Assembly: GCF_031456275.1 (NCBI RefSeq)
Contig: NZ_JAVDUI010000001.1
Location: forward strand, 1,446,965 to 1,510,964
Length of the DNA stretch: 64,000 nt
Direction of reading: 5' to 3'
Source: Falsarthrobacter nasiphocae
Lineage (GTDB): Bacteria; Actinomycetota; Actinomycetes; Actinomycetales; Micrococcaceae
Positions 17,665 through 26,234 of the stretch are shown in pieces. Positions within the stretch are counted from its first letter, which is position 1. Each line of letters opens with the position of its first letter. The notes below the pieces were generated by a model. The model did not search any database and was not told the origin of the DNA. It saw only the letters and a program-made list of their open reading frames with translations. The position numbers were made by a program, and so were the translations under genes.

Positions 17665-20508
17665 GTGCCCACCAAGGCTGCACCGACTGGCAGGAAGCTC
17701 GTCATCGTCGAGTCTCCCGCGAAGAGCAAGACGATTGCGGGATACCTCGGTGCGGACTTCGACGTCACGGCCTCCGTGGGCCATATCCGGGACCTGCCCC
17801 AGCCCTCCGAGCTGCCGACCGAGCTGAAGAAGTCTCCCCTCGGCAAGTTCGCGGTGGACGTGGAGAACGGTTTCGAGCCGTACTACGTGGTCAACCCGGA
17901 CAAGAAGAAGACCGTCACCGAGCTCAAGCGCCTGCTCAAGGGCGCGGACGAGCTCTATCTCGCAACTGATGGGGATCGCGAGGGCGAGGCCATCGCGTGG
18001 CATCTCCTCCAGGTCCTCAAGCCCAAGGTTCCCGTGCACCGCATGGTCTTCACGGAGATCACCCGCGAGGCCATCACGCGGGCCCTCGAGAACGTCCGGG
18101 AGCTGGACGAGGACCTCGTTGACGCCCAGGAGACGCGGCGCATCCTCGACCGCCTCTACGGCTACGAGATCTCGCCGGTCCTGTGGCGCAAGGTGGGCCG
18201 GGGCCTGTCTGCGGGCCGCGTGCAGTCCGTGGCGACGCGCCTCGTCGTGGAGCGGGAGCGGGAGCGCATGGCGTTCGTTGCCGCCGAGTACTGGGACCTC
18301 ACGGCGGAGTTCGAGCCGGAGGACGCCTCGAAGGGATCCGCGTTCCAGGCCAAGCTCGCGAGCCTTGACGGAGCCAAGGTGGCCACGGGCCGGGACTTCG
18401 ACGACAACGGCAGGCTCAAGACCAAGGCCGTCTGCCTGGACGGGCAGGCCGCCGCGGCCCTCAAGGACGCCCTGGACGGAGCCCGCTTCTCGGTTGCGGG
18501 CGTCGAGTCCAAGCCGTACCGTCGTCGCCCCGCAGCGCCCTTCACCACTTCGACGCTTCAGCAGGAGGCGTCCCGGAAGCTCCGCCTCTCCTCGCGGAAC
18601 GCCATGCAGGTGGCGCAGCGTCTGTACGAGAACGGCTACATCACGTACATGCGAACGGACTCGACGGCGCTGTCTTCGCAGGCTGTCTCGGCCGCGCGCG
18701 CCCAGGCCGCCGAGCTCTACGGCCAGGACTCCGTTCCGGCCAAGCCGCGCGTCTATGCGTCCAAGTCCGCCAACGCGCAGGAGGCGCACGAGGCCATCCG
18801 CCCCGCTGGCGATCGCTTCCGCACGCCGTCCGAGGTGGCGTCCAAGCTGTCCCGGGACGAGCTGCGGCTCTATGACCTCATCTGGAAGCGCACGGTCGCC
18901 TCGCAGATGGAGGACGCCACGGGCCAGACCGCCTCGCTGCGCATCGCGGCCACGACCAACGAGCCCACCCCGCGCGAGGCCGTGTTCGCCGCATCCGGAA
19001 CGGTGATCACGTTCCGCGGCTTCCTCGCGGCCTACGAGGAGGGCACGGACGCGCCTGCGGATGAGGCCAAGCAGGAGTCGCGCCTCCCCAACGTGGTCCA
19101 GGGAGACAAGCTCACCGGCCGCGAGATCGAGGCGAGCGAGCACGTCACGAGCCCGCCGGCCCGCTACACGGAGGCCTCGCTCGTCAAGACTCTCGAGGAG
19201 AAGGGCATTGGCCGCCCCTCGACGTATGCGGCGACGATTTCCACGATCATGGACCGCGGGTACGTGCGCACGCGCGGCTCGGCCCTGGTCCCCAGCTGGA
19301 TCGCGTTCTCCGTGGTGCGCCTCCTGGAGGAGCACTTCGGGACCTATGTCGACTACGACTTCACCGCCGACCTCGAGGGGGACCTTGACGCGATCGCGCG
19401 CGGCGAGGCCGGCCGCGCCGAGTGGCTGCGCGAGTTCTACTTCGGGTCGGACTCCAAGCAGGGCCTGGAGCCGGTCGTGAGCAACCTGGGGGAGATCGAC
19501 GCCCGGGCCATCAACTCCATCCCGATCACCTCGGACATCGTCGTGCGCGTCGGCAAGTTCGGCCCGTACCTCGAGCGCGGGGTGGACACCGAGACCGGCG
19601 AGATCCCCGAGGGCGCGCCTGAGCGCGCCAACATCCCCGAGGACCTGGCACCGGACGAGCTCACGGCGGCCAAGGCGGAGGAGCTGCTGGAGCAGGCTTC
19701 GCATGGGGACCGTGTCCTGGGCCAGGACCCGGAGAGCGGCTACGACGTCGTCGTTAAGGACGGGCGCTATGGCGCCTACGTGACCGAGGTGATCCCGGAG
19801 CTCACGGATGAGGACATCGAGCGAATCCTCGCCGAGCAGCCCACCGAGTACTACAAGAACGGCAAGCCCAAGCCGAAGAAGAAGCCTGCCCAGCCCAAGC
19901 CGCGCACAGGCTCCCTCTTCAAGTCGATGGACATCGCCACCGTCACCCTCGAGGATGCGCTGAAGCTCATGAGCCTTCCGCGCGTCCTGGGCGCGGACCC
20001 CGAGTCGGGCGAGGAGATCACGGTCCAGAACGGCCGCTTCGGCCCCTACCTGAAGAAGGGCTCGGACTCGCGCTCCATCGAGACCGAGGAGCAGATCTTC
20101 ACCATCACGCTGCCCGAGGCGCTGGAGATCTACTCGCAGCCCAAGCAGCGGGGCGCCCGCAAGGCCGTGCCCCCGCTCGCGGAGTTCGGCGAGGACCCCA
20201 CGAGCGGCAAGAAGATCGTCGTCAAGGAGGGCCGGTTCGGGCCGTACATCACCGATGGCGAGACGAACATCACGGTCCCGCGCTCTTCCTCCATTGAGGA
20301 GCTGACGCGGGAGCAGGCCATCGAGCTCCTCGCCGAGAAGCGCGCCCGCGGCCCAGTCAAGCGCGGGGCGGCCAAGAAGGCGCCCGCCAAGAAGCCGGCG
20401 GCCAAGAAGACGACGACGGCGAAGCCTGCGGCCAAGAAGGCCCCCGCGAAGAAGGCGACCGCCGCCAAGACGTCCACCGCGAAGGCGGCCGCGAAGAAGA
20501 CCGAGTAG
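17665..20508 (+). CDS. topA: DNA topoisomerase I
   Basis: Type IA topoisomerase that relaxes negative supercoils; essential in actinobacteria. It has 947 residues. The Toprim domain begins KLVIVESPAKSKTI and contains the acidic centre TDGDREGEAIAWH (about 99-111). The catalytic Tyr328 is in GYITYMRTDST. Instead of zinc ribbons the C-terminus has several Topo_C repeats (each with GRFGPY and similar) and a Lys/Ala-rich tail from about residue 900, the actinobacterial arrangement. GTG 17665 was chosen because AAGGAG lies 5 nt upstream; the open frame before it has no conserved sequence. Confidence 0.98.
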   Translation: MPTKAAPTGRKLVIVESPAKSKTIAGYLGADFDVTASVGHIRDLPQPSELPTELKKSPLGKFAVDVENGFEPYYVVNPDKKKTVTELKRLLKGADELYLATDGDREGEAIAWHLLQVLKPKVPVHRMVFTEITREAITRALENVRELDEDLVDAQETRRILDRLYGYEISPVLWRKVGRGLSAGRVQSVATRLVVERERERMAFVAAEYWDLTAEFEPEDASKGSAFQAKLASLDGAKVATGRDFDDNGRLKTKAVCLDGQAAAALKDALDGARFSVAGVESKPYRRRPAAPFTTSTLQQEASRKLRLSSRNAMQVAQRLYENGYITYMRTDSTALSSQAVSAARAQAAELYGQDSVPAKPRVYASKSANAQEAHEAIRPAGDRFRTPSEVASKLSRDELRLYDLIWKRTVASQMEDATGQTASLRIAATTNEPTPREAVFAASGTVITFRGFLAAYEEGTDAPADEAKQESRLPNVVQGDKLTGREIEASEHVTSPPARYTEASLVKTLEEKGIGRPSTYAATISTIMDRGYVRTRGSALVPSWIAFSVVRLLEEHFGTYVDYDFTADLEGDLDAIARGEAGRAEWLREFYFGSDSKQGLEPVVSNLGEIDARAINSIPITSDIVVRVGKFGPYLERGVDTETGEIPEGAPERANIPEDLAPDELTAAKAEELLEQASHGDRVLGQDPESGYDVVVKDGRYGAYVTEVIPELTDEDIERILAEQPTEYYKNGKPKPKKKPAQPKPRTGSLFKSMDIATVTLEDALKLMSLPRVLGADPESGEEITVQNGRFGPYLKKGSDSRSIETEEQIFTITLPEALEIYSQPKQRGARKAVPPLAEFGEDPTSGKKIVVKEGRFGPYITDGETNITVPRSSSIEELTREQAIELLAEKRARGPVKRGAAKKAPAKKPAAKKTTTAKPAAKKAPAKKATAAKTSTAKAAAKKTE

Positions 20509-20514
20509 CGGTCC

Positions 20515-20546
20515 GGGGCGCGGGCTCAACACCCGCCTCGCGCCCC
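20515..20546 (+). terminator. Hairpin after topA
   Basis: GGGGCGCG (20515-20522) pairs perfectly with CGCGCCCC (20539-20546) across a 16-nt loop, 7 nt after the topA stop. There is no T-tract, so this is a terminator-like or stabilising hairpin. Confidence 0.45.
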
Positions 20547-20592
20547 AGGCCCCGCCTCGTCCGGCCCGCCCTGCAGAGAAAGACCTCGGACC

Positions 20593-21570
20593 ATGCGCCT
20601 CGGCGTCCTCGACATCGGCTCCAACACCGTTCACCTCCTCCTCGTCGACGCGCACCCCGGCGCGCAGCCGGTGGCGTACGGAAGCCACAAGAAGCCGCTC
20701 AGCCTCATTCAGCACCTCGACGGGGCCGGGGCCGTGACGGAGCGCGGGCAGACTGAGCTCATCGGCTTCGTCCGCGAGGCCCGTGACTTCGCCCGGCTTC
20801 ACCGGGCCGAGGACCTTCTGGCCTTCTGCACGTCCGCCCTCCGGGACGCCGCCAACGGCCCCGCCATCCTGGACCGCATCGAGGCCGAGACGGGCGTCCG
20901 CCTTCAAGTCCTCTCCGGCCCGCAGGAGGCTGCGGCCACGTTCCAGGCCGTCCGCAGCTGGTACGGGTGGTCCGTGGGCAAGATCCTCAACCTCGACATC
21001 GGCGGCGGCTCCTTCGAGATGGCCATGGGGGACGACGCCCTCCCCGCCGCCGCGGAGTCCGTCCCGCTCGGGGCGAGCCGCCTGACCCGCTCCCACCTTC
21101 CCGGCGACCCTCCGCGGCCCCGCGCGGTCCGGGAGGCCCGGGAGCACGTGGCGTCCCTCATTGAGCCGGTGGCTCGGCGCTTCGAGGTGCTCGGACGGGC
21201 CGACCTGGTGGCGGGCACGTCGAAGACGTTCAGGTCCCTGGCCCGGATCACGGGGGCGGCGCCGTCGTCGGCGGGACTCTATGCGCGCCGCGAGCTCAGG
21301 CGAGAGGACCTGCGGTTGTGGACCCGAAGGATCGAGGCCATGCCCATCGAGGAGAGGGCCGAGCTGCCGGGTGTCTCCGAAGTGAGGGCCCCTCAGCTCC
21401 TGGCGGGCGCGCTCGTCGCGCTGGGGGCGATGGACGCGTTCGGGATCGAGTCAATGCTCATCTGCCCGTGGGCCCTGCGCGAGGGCATCATCCTCCGTCG
21501 CTTCGAGGCCCTCATGATGGAGTCAGACGAGCCGCTCGCCTACGTCGGCGTCGGGCACGTCGCCTTCTAG
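20593..21570 (+). CDS. Ppx/GppA family exopolyphosphatase/pppGpp phosphatase
   Basis: 325 residues, the short single-module form typical of actinobacteria (two paralogues are usual). ASKHA-fold phosphate-binding motifs are visible: LDIGSNTVHLLLVD (6-19) and NLDIGGGSFEMAMG (about 136-149), plus ALRDAANG (about 84). Predicted to degrade polyphosphate or convert pppGpp to ppGpp. The C-terminal HD-like half of long GppA is absent. The ATG at 20593 begins the conserved MRLGVLDIGSNT. Confidence 0.9.
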   Translation: MRLGVLDIGSNTVHLLLVDAHPGAQPVAYGSHKKPLSLIQHLDGAGAVTERGQTELIGFVREARDFARLHRAEDLLAFCTSALRDAANGPAILDRIEAETGVRLQVLSGPQEAAATFQAVRSWYGWSVGKILNLDIGGGSFEMAMGDDALPAAAESVPLGASRLTRSHLPGDPPRPRAVREAREHVASLIEPVARRFEVLGRADLVAGTSKTFRSLARITGAAPSSAGLYARRELRREDLRLWTRRIEAMPIEERAELPGVSEVRAPQLLAGALVALGAMDAFGIESMLICPWALREGIILRRFEALMMESDEPLAYVGVGHVAF

Positions 21571-21667
21571 CGCGCATACGCCCCGTTGGGACGGGCGCCG
21601 CAGCGAGCCCCCGGGCGCGGCGCGTAGGCTTGTCCACGTTCCTCCGCCGTCGCCGAAAGGGCCGCCC

Positions 21668-22450
21668 GTGAGCATCCCCGTTGGACTCAGTACGTCGTGC
21701 CTCTTCCCCAGGGGGGTCGCGGACACGTTCTCCACCGCCGCGGACCTCGGGTATGACGGCGTGGAGGTCATGGTCACTCACCTGCTTGACTCCCGGGAGG
21801 TGGCCCGCCTGCAGCGCCTGAGCGCGAGGCACAATCAGCCGATCCTCGCGATCCACGCCCCGACCCTGTTCTGGACGCAGCAGGTCTGGGGCTCCCCGTG
21901 GCAGAAGATGGAGCGCAGCGCGCAGCTCGCGGCGGAACTGGGGGCGGCCTCCGTCGTCGCCCACCCGCCCTTCCGCTGGCAGAAGCAGTACGCCTCAGAG
22001 TTCGTGGAGGGCGTGCGCGCGCTGGAGGCGCGGCACGGCGTGGAGGTCTGCGTGGAGAACATGTACCCGTGGCGCGTGCGCGGCCGAGAGGTCGAGATGT
22101 ACCTGCCGCATTGGGACCCCATTCCGCACGCGTACGACCACATCACGTGGGACTTCTCCCACGCGGCCCTCGCGCACGTCAACTCGCTGGAGGCGTTCCG
22201 GGAGCTGGGGCCGCGGCTGCGGCACATCCACGTGACGGACGGTTTCGCGGGCGGCACGGCGGACTCGCATCTGCTTCCGGGCGACGGCGACCAGCCCGTG
22301 GCCGAGGCCCTCGAGTTCGCGGCGTCCAGTGGCTTCAGCGGCATCGCCGTGGTCGAGGTGGGCACGCGCAAGGCCACGGCTGCCGGCGAGCGCGAAGAGT
22401 GGCTGGCGCGCTCCCTCGAGTTCACGCGGCGTCACCTCGGGCAGTCTTGA
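21668..22450 (+). CDS. Sugar phosphate isomerase/epimerase-like TIM-barrel protein
   Basis: 260 residues of the xylose isomerase-like (AP endonuclease 2) TIM-barrel family. Metal-binding residues of the family can be placed in AIHAPTLFW, VVAHPP, CVENMYPW, TWDFSHAALAH, HIHVTDG and AVVEVGT. GTG start at 21668 with AAAGG about 8 nt upstream. Close homologues are commonly found downstream of the ppx/gppA gene in Micrococcaceae. The substrate is unknown, and the family also contains inositol and hydroxypyruvate isomerases. Confidence 0.85.
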   Translation: MSIPVGLSTSCLFPRGVADTFSTAADLGYDGVEVMVTHLLDSREVARLQRLSARHNQPILAIHAPTLFWTQQVWGSPWQKMERSAQLAAELGAASVVAHPPFRWQKQYASEFVEGVRALEARHGVEVCVENMYPWRVRGREVEMYLPHWDPIPHAYDHITWDFSHAALAHVNSLEAFRELGPRLRHIHVTDGFAGGTADSHLLPGDGDQPVAEALEFAASSGFSGIAVVEVGTRKATAAGEREEWLARSLEFTRRHLGQS

Positions 22451-22947
22451 TCCCCTCCTGAGCGGCGCCTGTCTGCCGGACACGGAGCGGCTCGCGGCTG
22501 GGGCCCGGGGAAAGGACGGAGGCCGGACGATTGATCGGGCTCTCAATCCGATCCGTCCGGCCTCCACGCCGGGGGCTCTCAAACCCCGCGACTCATCACT
22601 CACACCTCTCACGAGGTGCCTCTGACTCTAGACACGGCAGCTCAGCCTCAGCCAAGCGGGACCTGAACGCTCTCGGGGAGACGGACGGCCCGGCGGGGGG
22701 TCGCATGGGAGGGGACCCGCCCCGGACGCCCGTCACAGCGCGGGAGAACGCCCGTGGAGGGGGTGGAGGGGCCAGTGCGGCTGGGAGGGAATTGTTCCGG
22801 CTCGCACAGCCTCTCCACAGGGATCCTCACGGCAGCGCCCCGGCGAGGTGTGGCCCCGTGCCACGTGCGGGCGGCGAGGCCTGGCCCTGCGCCGGGCGCG
22901 GCTGCCGCGGGTGGCGCGGCACGGGCGCGGCGCGAGAGGATCGAACC
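22451..22947. other. 497-nt structured intergenic region upstream of proC
   Basis: I see no convincing gene here, although the proC frame remains open upstream from 22531. It holds a long hairpin at 22518-22564, a short perfect hairpin at 22603-22618 (CACCTC-TCAC-GAGGTG), and a repeated GGGCTCTCAA at 22538 and again near 22573. TAGACA near 22629 could be a -10. The remainder is GC-rich and featureless. Confidence 0.6.
22518..22564. repeat. Strong 18-bp inverted repeat upstream of proC
   Basis: The left arm GGAGGCCGGACG (22518-22529), then a 3-nt bulge and GATCGG, pairs with CCGATCCGTCCGGCCTCC (22547-22564) around a short loop. No T-run follows. It may terminate the upstream gene or be part of the proC leader. 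Confidence 0.6.
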
Positions 22948-23790
22948 ATGACTGATTCCAAGAACATCGCTTTCCTCGGCACCGGGAACATGAACGGCGC
23001 GATCCTGCGCGGCGTCCTCTCGGCGGGCTTCCCCTCGTCCGCGGTGCGGGCGACGACGAACTCCGCGTCCTCGGCCTCGGCCCTCGCGGAGGAGACCGGC
23101 GTCGACGTTCTCGCCGCGAGCGAGCACCCCGAGGCGAATCGGGATCTCGCCGGATGGGCCGACGTCGTCGTCCTCGGCGTGAAGCCCAAGGGGATCGTGG
23201 ACCTGTGCCGGGAGATCGCCCCGGCCCTCCGCGAGAACACCGTGGTGGTGTCCGTGGCAGCCGGCGTGACGCTCGCCATGATGGAGAAGGCGCTGCCGGA
23301 CGCCGCGATCATCCGCTGCATGCCCAACACCCCGAGCACCCTCCAGATGGGCGTCCTCTCGATCTCCCCGAACGCGCGCACGACCGACGCGCAGATCGCG
23401 GCCGTCGCCTCGGTGCTCGGCGCCGCGGGCGAGGTCGTTCGCATCCCGGAGGAGCAGATCAACGCGCTCATCGCCGTCTCCGGCTCCGGGCCCGCATTCG
23501 CGTTCTACCTCGCGGAGGCCATGGCGGACACGGGCGCGCAGCTCGGGCTCGACCCGGCCCTGGCCCGCAAGCTCGCCGCCCTCACGGTGCGCGGCGCGGG
23601 CGCCATGCTCGGCCAGAATCACGATGCGGCGGCCCTCCGCAAGGCCGTCACGAGCCCCGGCGGCACGACGGACCGAGCCATCACGACGTTCGACGAGAAG
23701 GGCGTCCGCGAGGGCATCGCCGCCGGCCAGCGCGCCTGCGCCGAGAAAGCCTCGGACATGGAGCGGGAGCTCGGCGGCGCCGAGGCCTGA
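22948..23790 (+). CDS. proC: Pyrroline-5-carboxylate reductase
   Basis: Final step of proline synthesis: NAD(P)H-dependent reduction of 1-pyrroline-5-carboxylate. It has 280 residues, normal for the family. The N-terminal Rossmann motif is AFLGTGNMNGAILRG (7-21), then VVLGVKPKGI. The C-terminal P5CR dimerisation domain contains GSGPAFAFYLAEAM and the ProC signature region ending SPGGTTDRAI. The ATG at 22948 has GAGAGGA about 8 nt upstream. It stands alone after a 497-nt structured intergenic region and converges on ktrA across a strong terminator. Confidence 0.97.
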   Translation: MTDSKNIAFLGTGNMNGAILRGVLSAGFPSSAVRATTNSASSASALAEETGVDVLAASEHPEANRDLAGWADVVVLGVKPKGIVDLCREIAPALRENTVVVSVAAGVTLAMMEKALPDAAIIRCMPNTPSTLQMGVLSISPNARTTDAQIAAVASVLGAAGEVVRIPEEQINALIAVSGSGPAFAFYLAEAMADTGAQLGLDPALARKLAALTVRGAGAMLGQNHDAAALRKAVTSPGGTTDRAITTFDEKGVREGIAAGQRACAEKASDMERELGGAEA

Positions 23791-23846
23791 CCGCCCCGTC
23801 CATGCGCTGCGGGGCTGCGGCTCCGCGGCGCCCGCGTCTGTGAGAA

Positions 23847-23897
23847 GACGACGACGGTGCCCGCCCGGATCAGCCCCGGGCGGGCACCGTCGTCGTC
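23847..23897. terminator. Bidirectional terminator between proC and ktrA
   Basis: A perfect 22-bp stem (23847-23868 with 23876-23897, core GGTGCCCGCCCGG) with a 7-nt loop separates two convergent genes. It has no long T-tract on either side, as is usual in high-GC actinobacteria. Confidence 0.8.
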
Positions 23898-23942
23898 ATG
23901 AACCGGACGCCGCGGAAGGCGAGCGGGGCGCGAGAGGCGGTC

Positions 23943-24626
23943 CTAGAGCTGGGCCGCGAACCGCTCGAGGAGCGGGACCTCGCCTGCGACGATGAGGGTG
24001 TCATCGCCTGCGACAAACGTGTCCGCCTGCGCGTACGTGAAGTCCTGGCCGGGGGACTTGACGCCCACGATGGTCACGCCGAACTTCTCGCGGATGCGGG
24101 ACTCCGTGAGCGTCTTGCTGCGGACCTCCTGCGGCGGGTACATCTTGACGATCGCGAAGCCGTCGTCGAACTCGATGAAGTCGAGCAGGCGCCGACCCAC
24201 GAGGTGAGCGGTTCGCGTGCCCGCGTCCGCCTCGGGGTACACGACATGGTGCGCGCCGATGCGCGTCAGGATCTTGCCGTGGGACGGTGTGATGGCCTTG
24301 ACCCAGATCTGGTCGATCCCGAGGTCGACGAGGTTCGCCGTGATGAGCACGCTCGACTCGATGGACGTGCCCACGCCGACGACGGCCGACGTGAACTCCT
24401 GGGCACCGAGCTGCTCGAGCGCCTCGATGTTCGTCGCGTCCGCCTGGACCACGTGCGTCAGGAGCCCAGAGAACTTCTGCACGAGGTTCGCGGACTTCTC
24501 GATGGCGAGGACCTCGCGGCCCTGGCGCACGAGCTGCTCCGCGGTGGCCGCGCCGAAGCGACCGAGCCCGACGACGAGGACGGGCCCGTCGAACTCCCGC
24601 TGTTTCTGGTTGGAGTTCCTAGCCAA
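23943..24626 (-). CDS. ktrA: K+ uptake regulatory subunit KtrA/TrkA (RCK domain)
   Basis: 227-residue cytoplasmic gating subunit. The RCK_N Rossmann domain begins VLVVGLGRFGAATAEQL (about 16-32) with the nucleotide-binding GxGxxG and the acidic IEK after beta2. A TrkA_C domain fills residues 140-220. Single RCK_N plus RCK_C is the KtrA form; E. coli TrkA has two of each. The start is TTG at 24626: it overlaps the upstream ktrB stop by 8 nt and AGAGAGG lies 7 nt before it. Partner of the adjacent membrane subunit. Confidence 0.92.
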   Translation of the reverse strand: MARNSNQKQREFDGPVLVVGLGRFGAATAEQLVRQGREVLAIEKSANLVQKFSGLLTHVVQADATNIEALEQLGAQEFTSAVVGVGTSIESSVLITANLVDLGIDQIWVKAITPSHGKILTRIGAHHVVYPEADAGTRTAHLVGRRLLDFIEFDDGFAIVKMYPPQEVRSKTLTESRIREKFGVTIVGVKSPGQDFTYAQADTFVAGDDTLIVAGEVPLLERFAAQL

Positions 24627-26193
24627 TGATCGGCCTCTCTTCCGGGAAGTGGTACAGGGTTCGGCGCTCGCGCAGGGCGAGCGCGGCGGCGAGCGTCACG
24701 GTGCCGACGCGGCCGAAGAACATGAGAATGGTGAGGACATACTTGCCCTCGGCCGGCAGCTCGCCGGACAGGCCCGTGGACAGGCCGCACGTGGCGAAGG
24801 CCGAGATGACCTCGAAGAGGACCCGGTCCAGGCTCTCGTGCGAGATGCGCAGGAGCAGCAGGGTGCCCACGGCGACGATGGTGCCGCCCATGACGATGAC
24901 CGAGATGGCCACGCGCATGGCTCCCGGCGGGATGGTGCGGCCGTAGACCTTGACATCCTCGTCGCCCCGCGCCTCGGCGAGAATCGCGAGGAACATGACC
25001 GCGATGGTCGTGACCTTGATGCCGCCGGCCGTGGATGCCGAGCCGCCGCCGGCGAACATGAGCATGTCCGTCAGGAGCATGGTGTCCGAGGTCATGGCGT
25101 TCATGTCCACGAGGTTGAAGCCGAGCGAGCGGGACATGACCGAGGCGAAGAGGGCGTGGACGATCTTGTCAGGGGTGCTGAGCGTGCCGATCGTCTTGAC
25201 GTTGTCCCACTCCATGAGCCCCCAGAGGATGGCGCCGACGACGAGCAGCAGCAGGCTCATCTGGACCGTGAGCTTGGCGTGCAGGTTCCACGTGCGGAAG
25301 ACGAGGCCCTTCTTGATGAGCACGAGCATGACCGGGAAGCCCAGGGATCCGACGAACCCGCCGAGCATGATCGGCACGAGGATCCAGAGGTCGAACTCGT
25401 ACGGGATGAGGCCGTCCGAGTGGGGCGTGAAGCCCGCGTTGTTGAACGTGGAGATTGCGTAGAAGACGCCGTGCCAGGCGGCCTGGGCCGGGGTCTCCCC
25501 GAGGGTGAGGAAGCGTACGAACAGCCACAGGGCGATGATGGCCTCGGCGACGAGGGACACCGAGATGACGATCCGCAGGAGCGAGCCCACCTCGCCGAGC
25601 CGGTTGCCCGAGTTCATGGCCTCCTGGGCGATGAGCTTGCCGCGCACCCCGAGCTTCTTGGACACGACGAGGGCGAGGATCGAGGCGAGCGTCAGCGTCC
25701 CGAGGCCGCCGATGAAGATCCCGAGGAGGATGACGGCCTGGCCGAAGAAGGACCAGTGGTCCGCGGTGGAGACGACCGTCAGCCCCGTCACGCACACGGC
25801 CGACACGGCCGTGAAGAGGGCGTCATGGAGCGGGGTGGACTGTCCGTTGCTCGACGCGGCCGGCAGCATGAGCAGCACCGTGAACAGCGTGACGATGAGA
25901 AGGAAGGCCAGAATCGCAAGGCGCGCGGGGGAGGAGTTGATGGCCGACTCGACGAGGTTGCGGCTCGAGACGAACGAGGAGAGGACCGTCCGCTGCGGAG
26001 CGGGGCGGGCCGAGGTGAGCCGCATCGACGTGGCGGCCTCGTGCCGGGAGGGGTCGGTCAGCACGTGATCACTGGGGAGGGCATGGCGGGTCTTCCATCG
26101 GGCGTGGGAATCGGGGACGGGCCTGACCCGGCCCGCTGCGGGATGAGCTTCAGTGGCCGAGCGGGCTGTCACCCCAGCTGCGGGGGCCGTCAT
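24619..26193 (-). CDS. ktrB: K+ transporter membrane subunit KtrB/TrkH
   Basis: 524-residue integral membrane protein that conducts K+. Four pore-loop filter Gly segments typical of the SKT family are visible: AVCVTGLT, FNNAGFTP, SRSLGFN and TCGLSTG. The gating-loop region GGGSASTAGGIKV is also present. A cytoplasmic tail of about 90 residues precedes the first helix (LAILAFLLIVTLFTVLLML). ATG 26193 has GAGG 6 nt upstream; TTG 26205 and ATG 26025 are alternatives. It is divergent from acuC over 41 nt and overlaps ktrA by 8 nt. Confidence 0.92.
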   Translation of the reverse strand: MTAPAAGVTARSATEAHPAAGRVRPVPDSHARWKTRHALPSDHVLTDPSRHEAATSMRLTSARPAPQRTVLSSFVSSRNLVESAINSSPARLAILAFLLIVTLFTVLLMLPAASSNGQSTPLHDALFTAVSAVCVTGLTVVSTADHWSFFGQAVILLGIFIGGLGTLTLASILALVVSKKLGVRGKLIAQEAMNSGNRLGEVGSLLRIVISVSLVAEAIIALWLFVRFLTLGETPAQAAWHGVFYAISTFNNAGFTPHSDGLIPYEFDLWILVPIMLGGFVGSLGFPVMLVLIKKGLVFRTWNLHAKLTVQMSLLLLVVGAILWGLMEWDNVKTIGTLSTPDKIVHALFASVMSRSLGFNLVDMNAMTSDTMLLTDMLMFAGGGSASTAGGIKVTTIAVMFLAILAEARGDEDVKVYGRTIPPGAMRVAISVIVMGGTIVAVGTLLLLRISHESLDRVLFEVISAFATCGLSTGLSGELPAEGKYVLTILMFFGRVGTVTLAAALALRERRTLYHFPEERPIIG

Positions 26194-26221
26194 GAAAGGC
26201 CTCAACCCACAGCCCTTAGCG

Positions 26222-26227
26222 TAGCCT
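26222..26227 (+). promoter_or_regulatory. Leaderless -10 element of acuC
   Basis: TAGCCT ends 7 nt before the acuC ATG at 26235, with no Shine-Dalgarno. Confidence 0.6.
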
Positions 26228-26234
26228 GTTCGGC

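Noticed and set aside
17653-21147. 1,164-codon open frame on the minus strand across topA and the Ppx/GppA gene
   Set aside because: It is antisense to two clearly conserved genes. Its Arg/Leu/Gly/Asp-rich composition is what the high-GC third-position bias of the real frames produces.
22531-22947. Possible 139-residue N-terminal extension of ProC
   Set aside because: Conserved ProC sequence begins at ATG 22948 with its own ribosome site. The extension is Arg/Gly/Pro-rich and runs through a strong hairpin.
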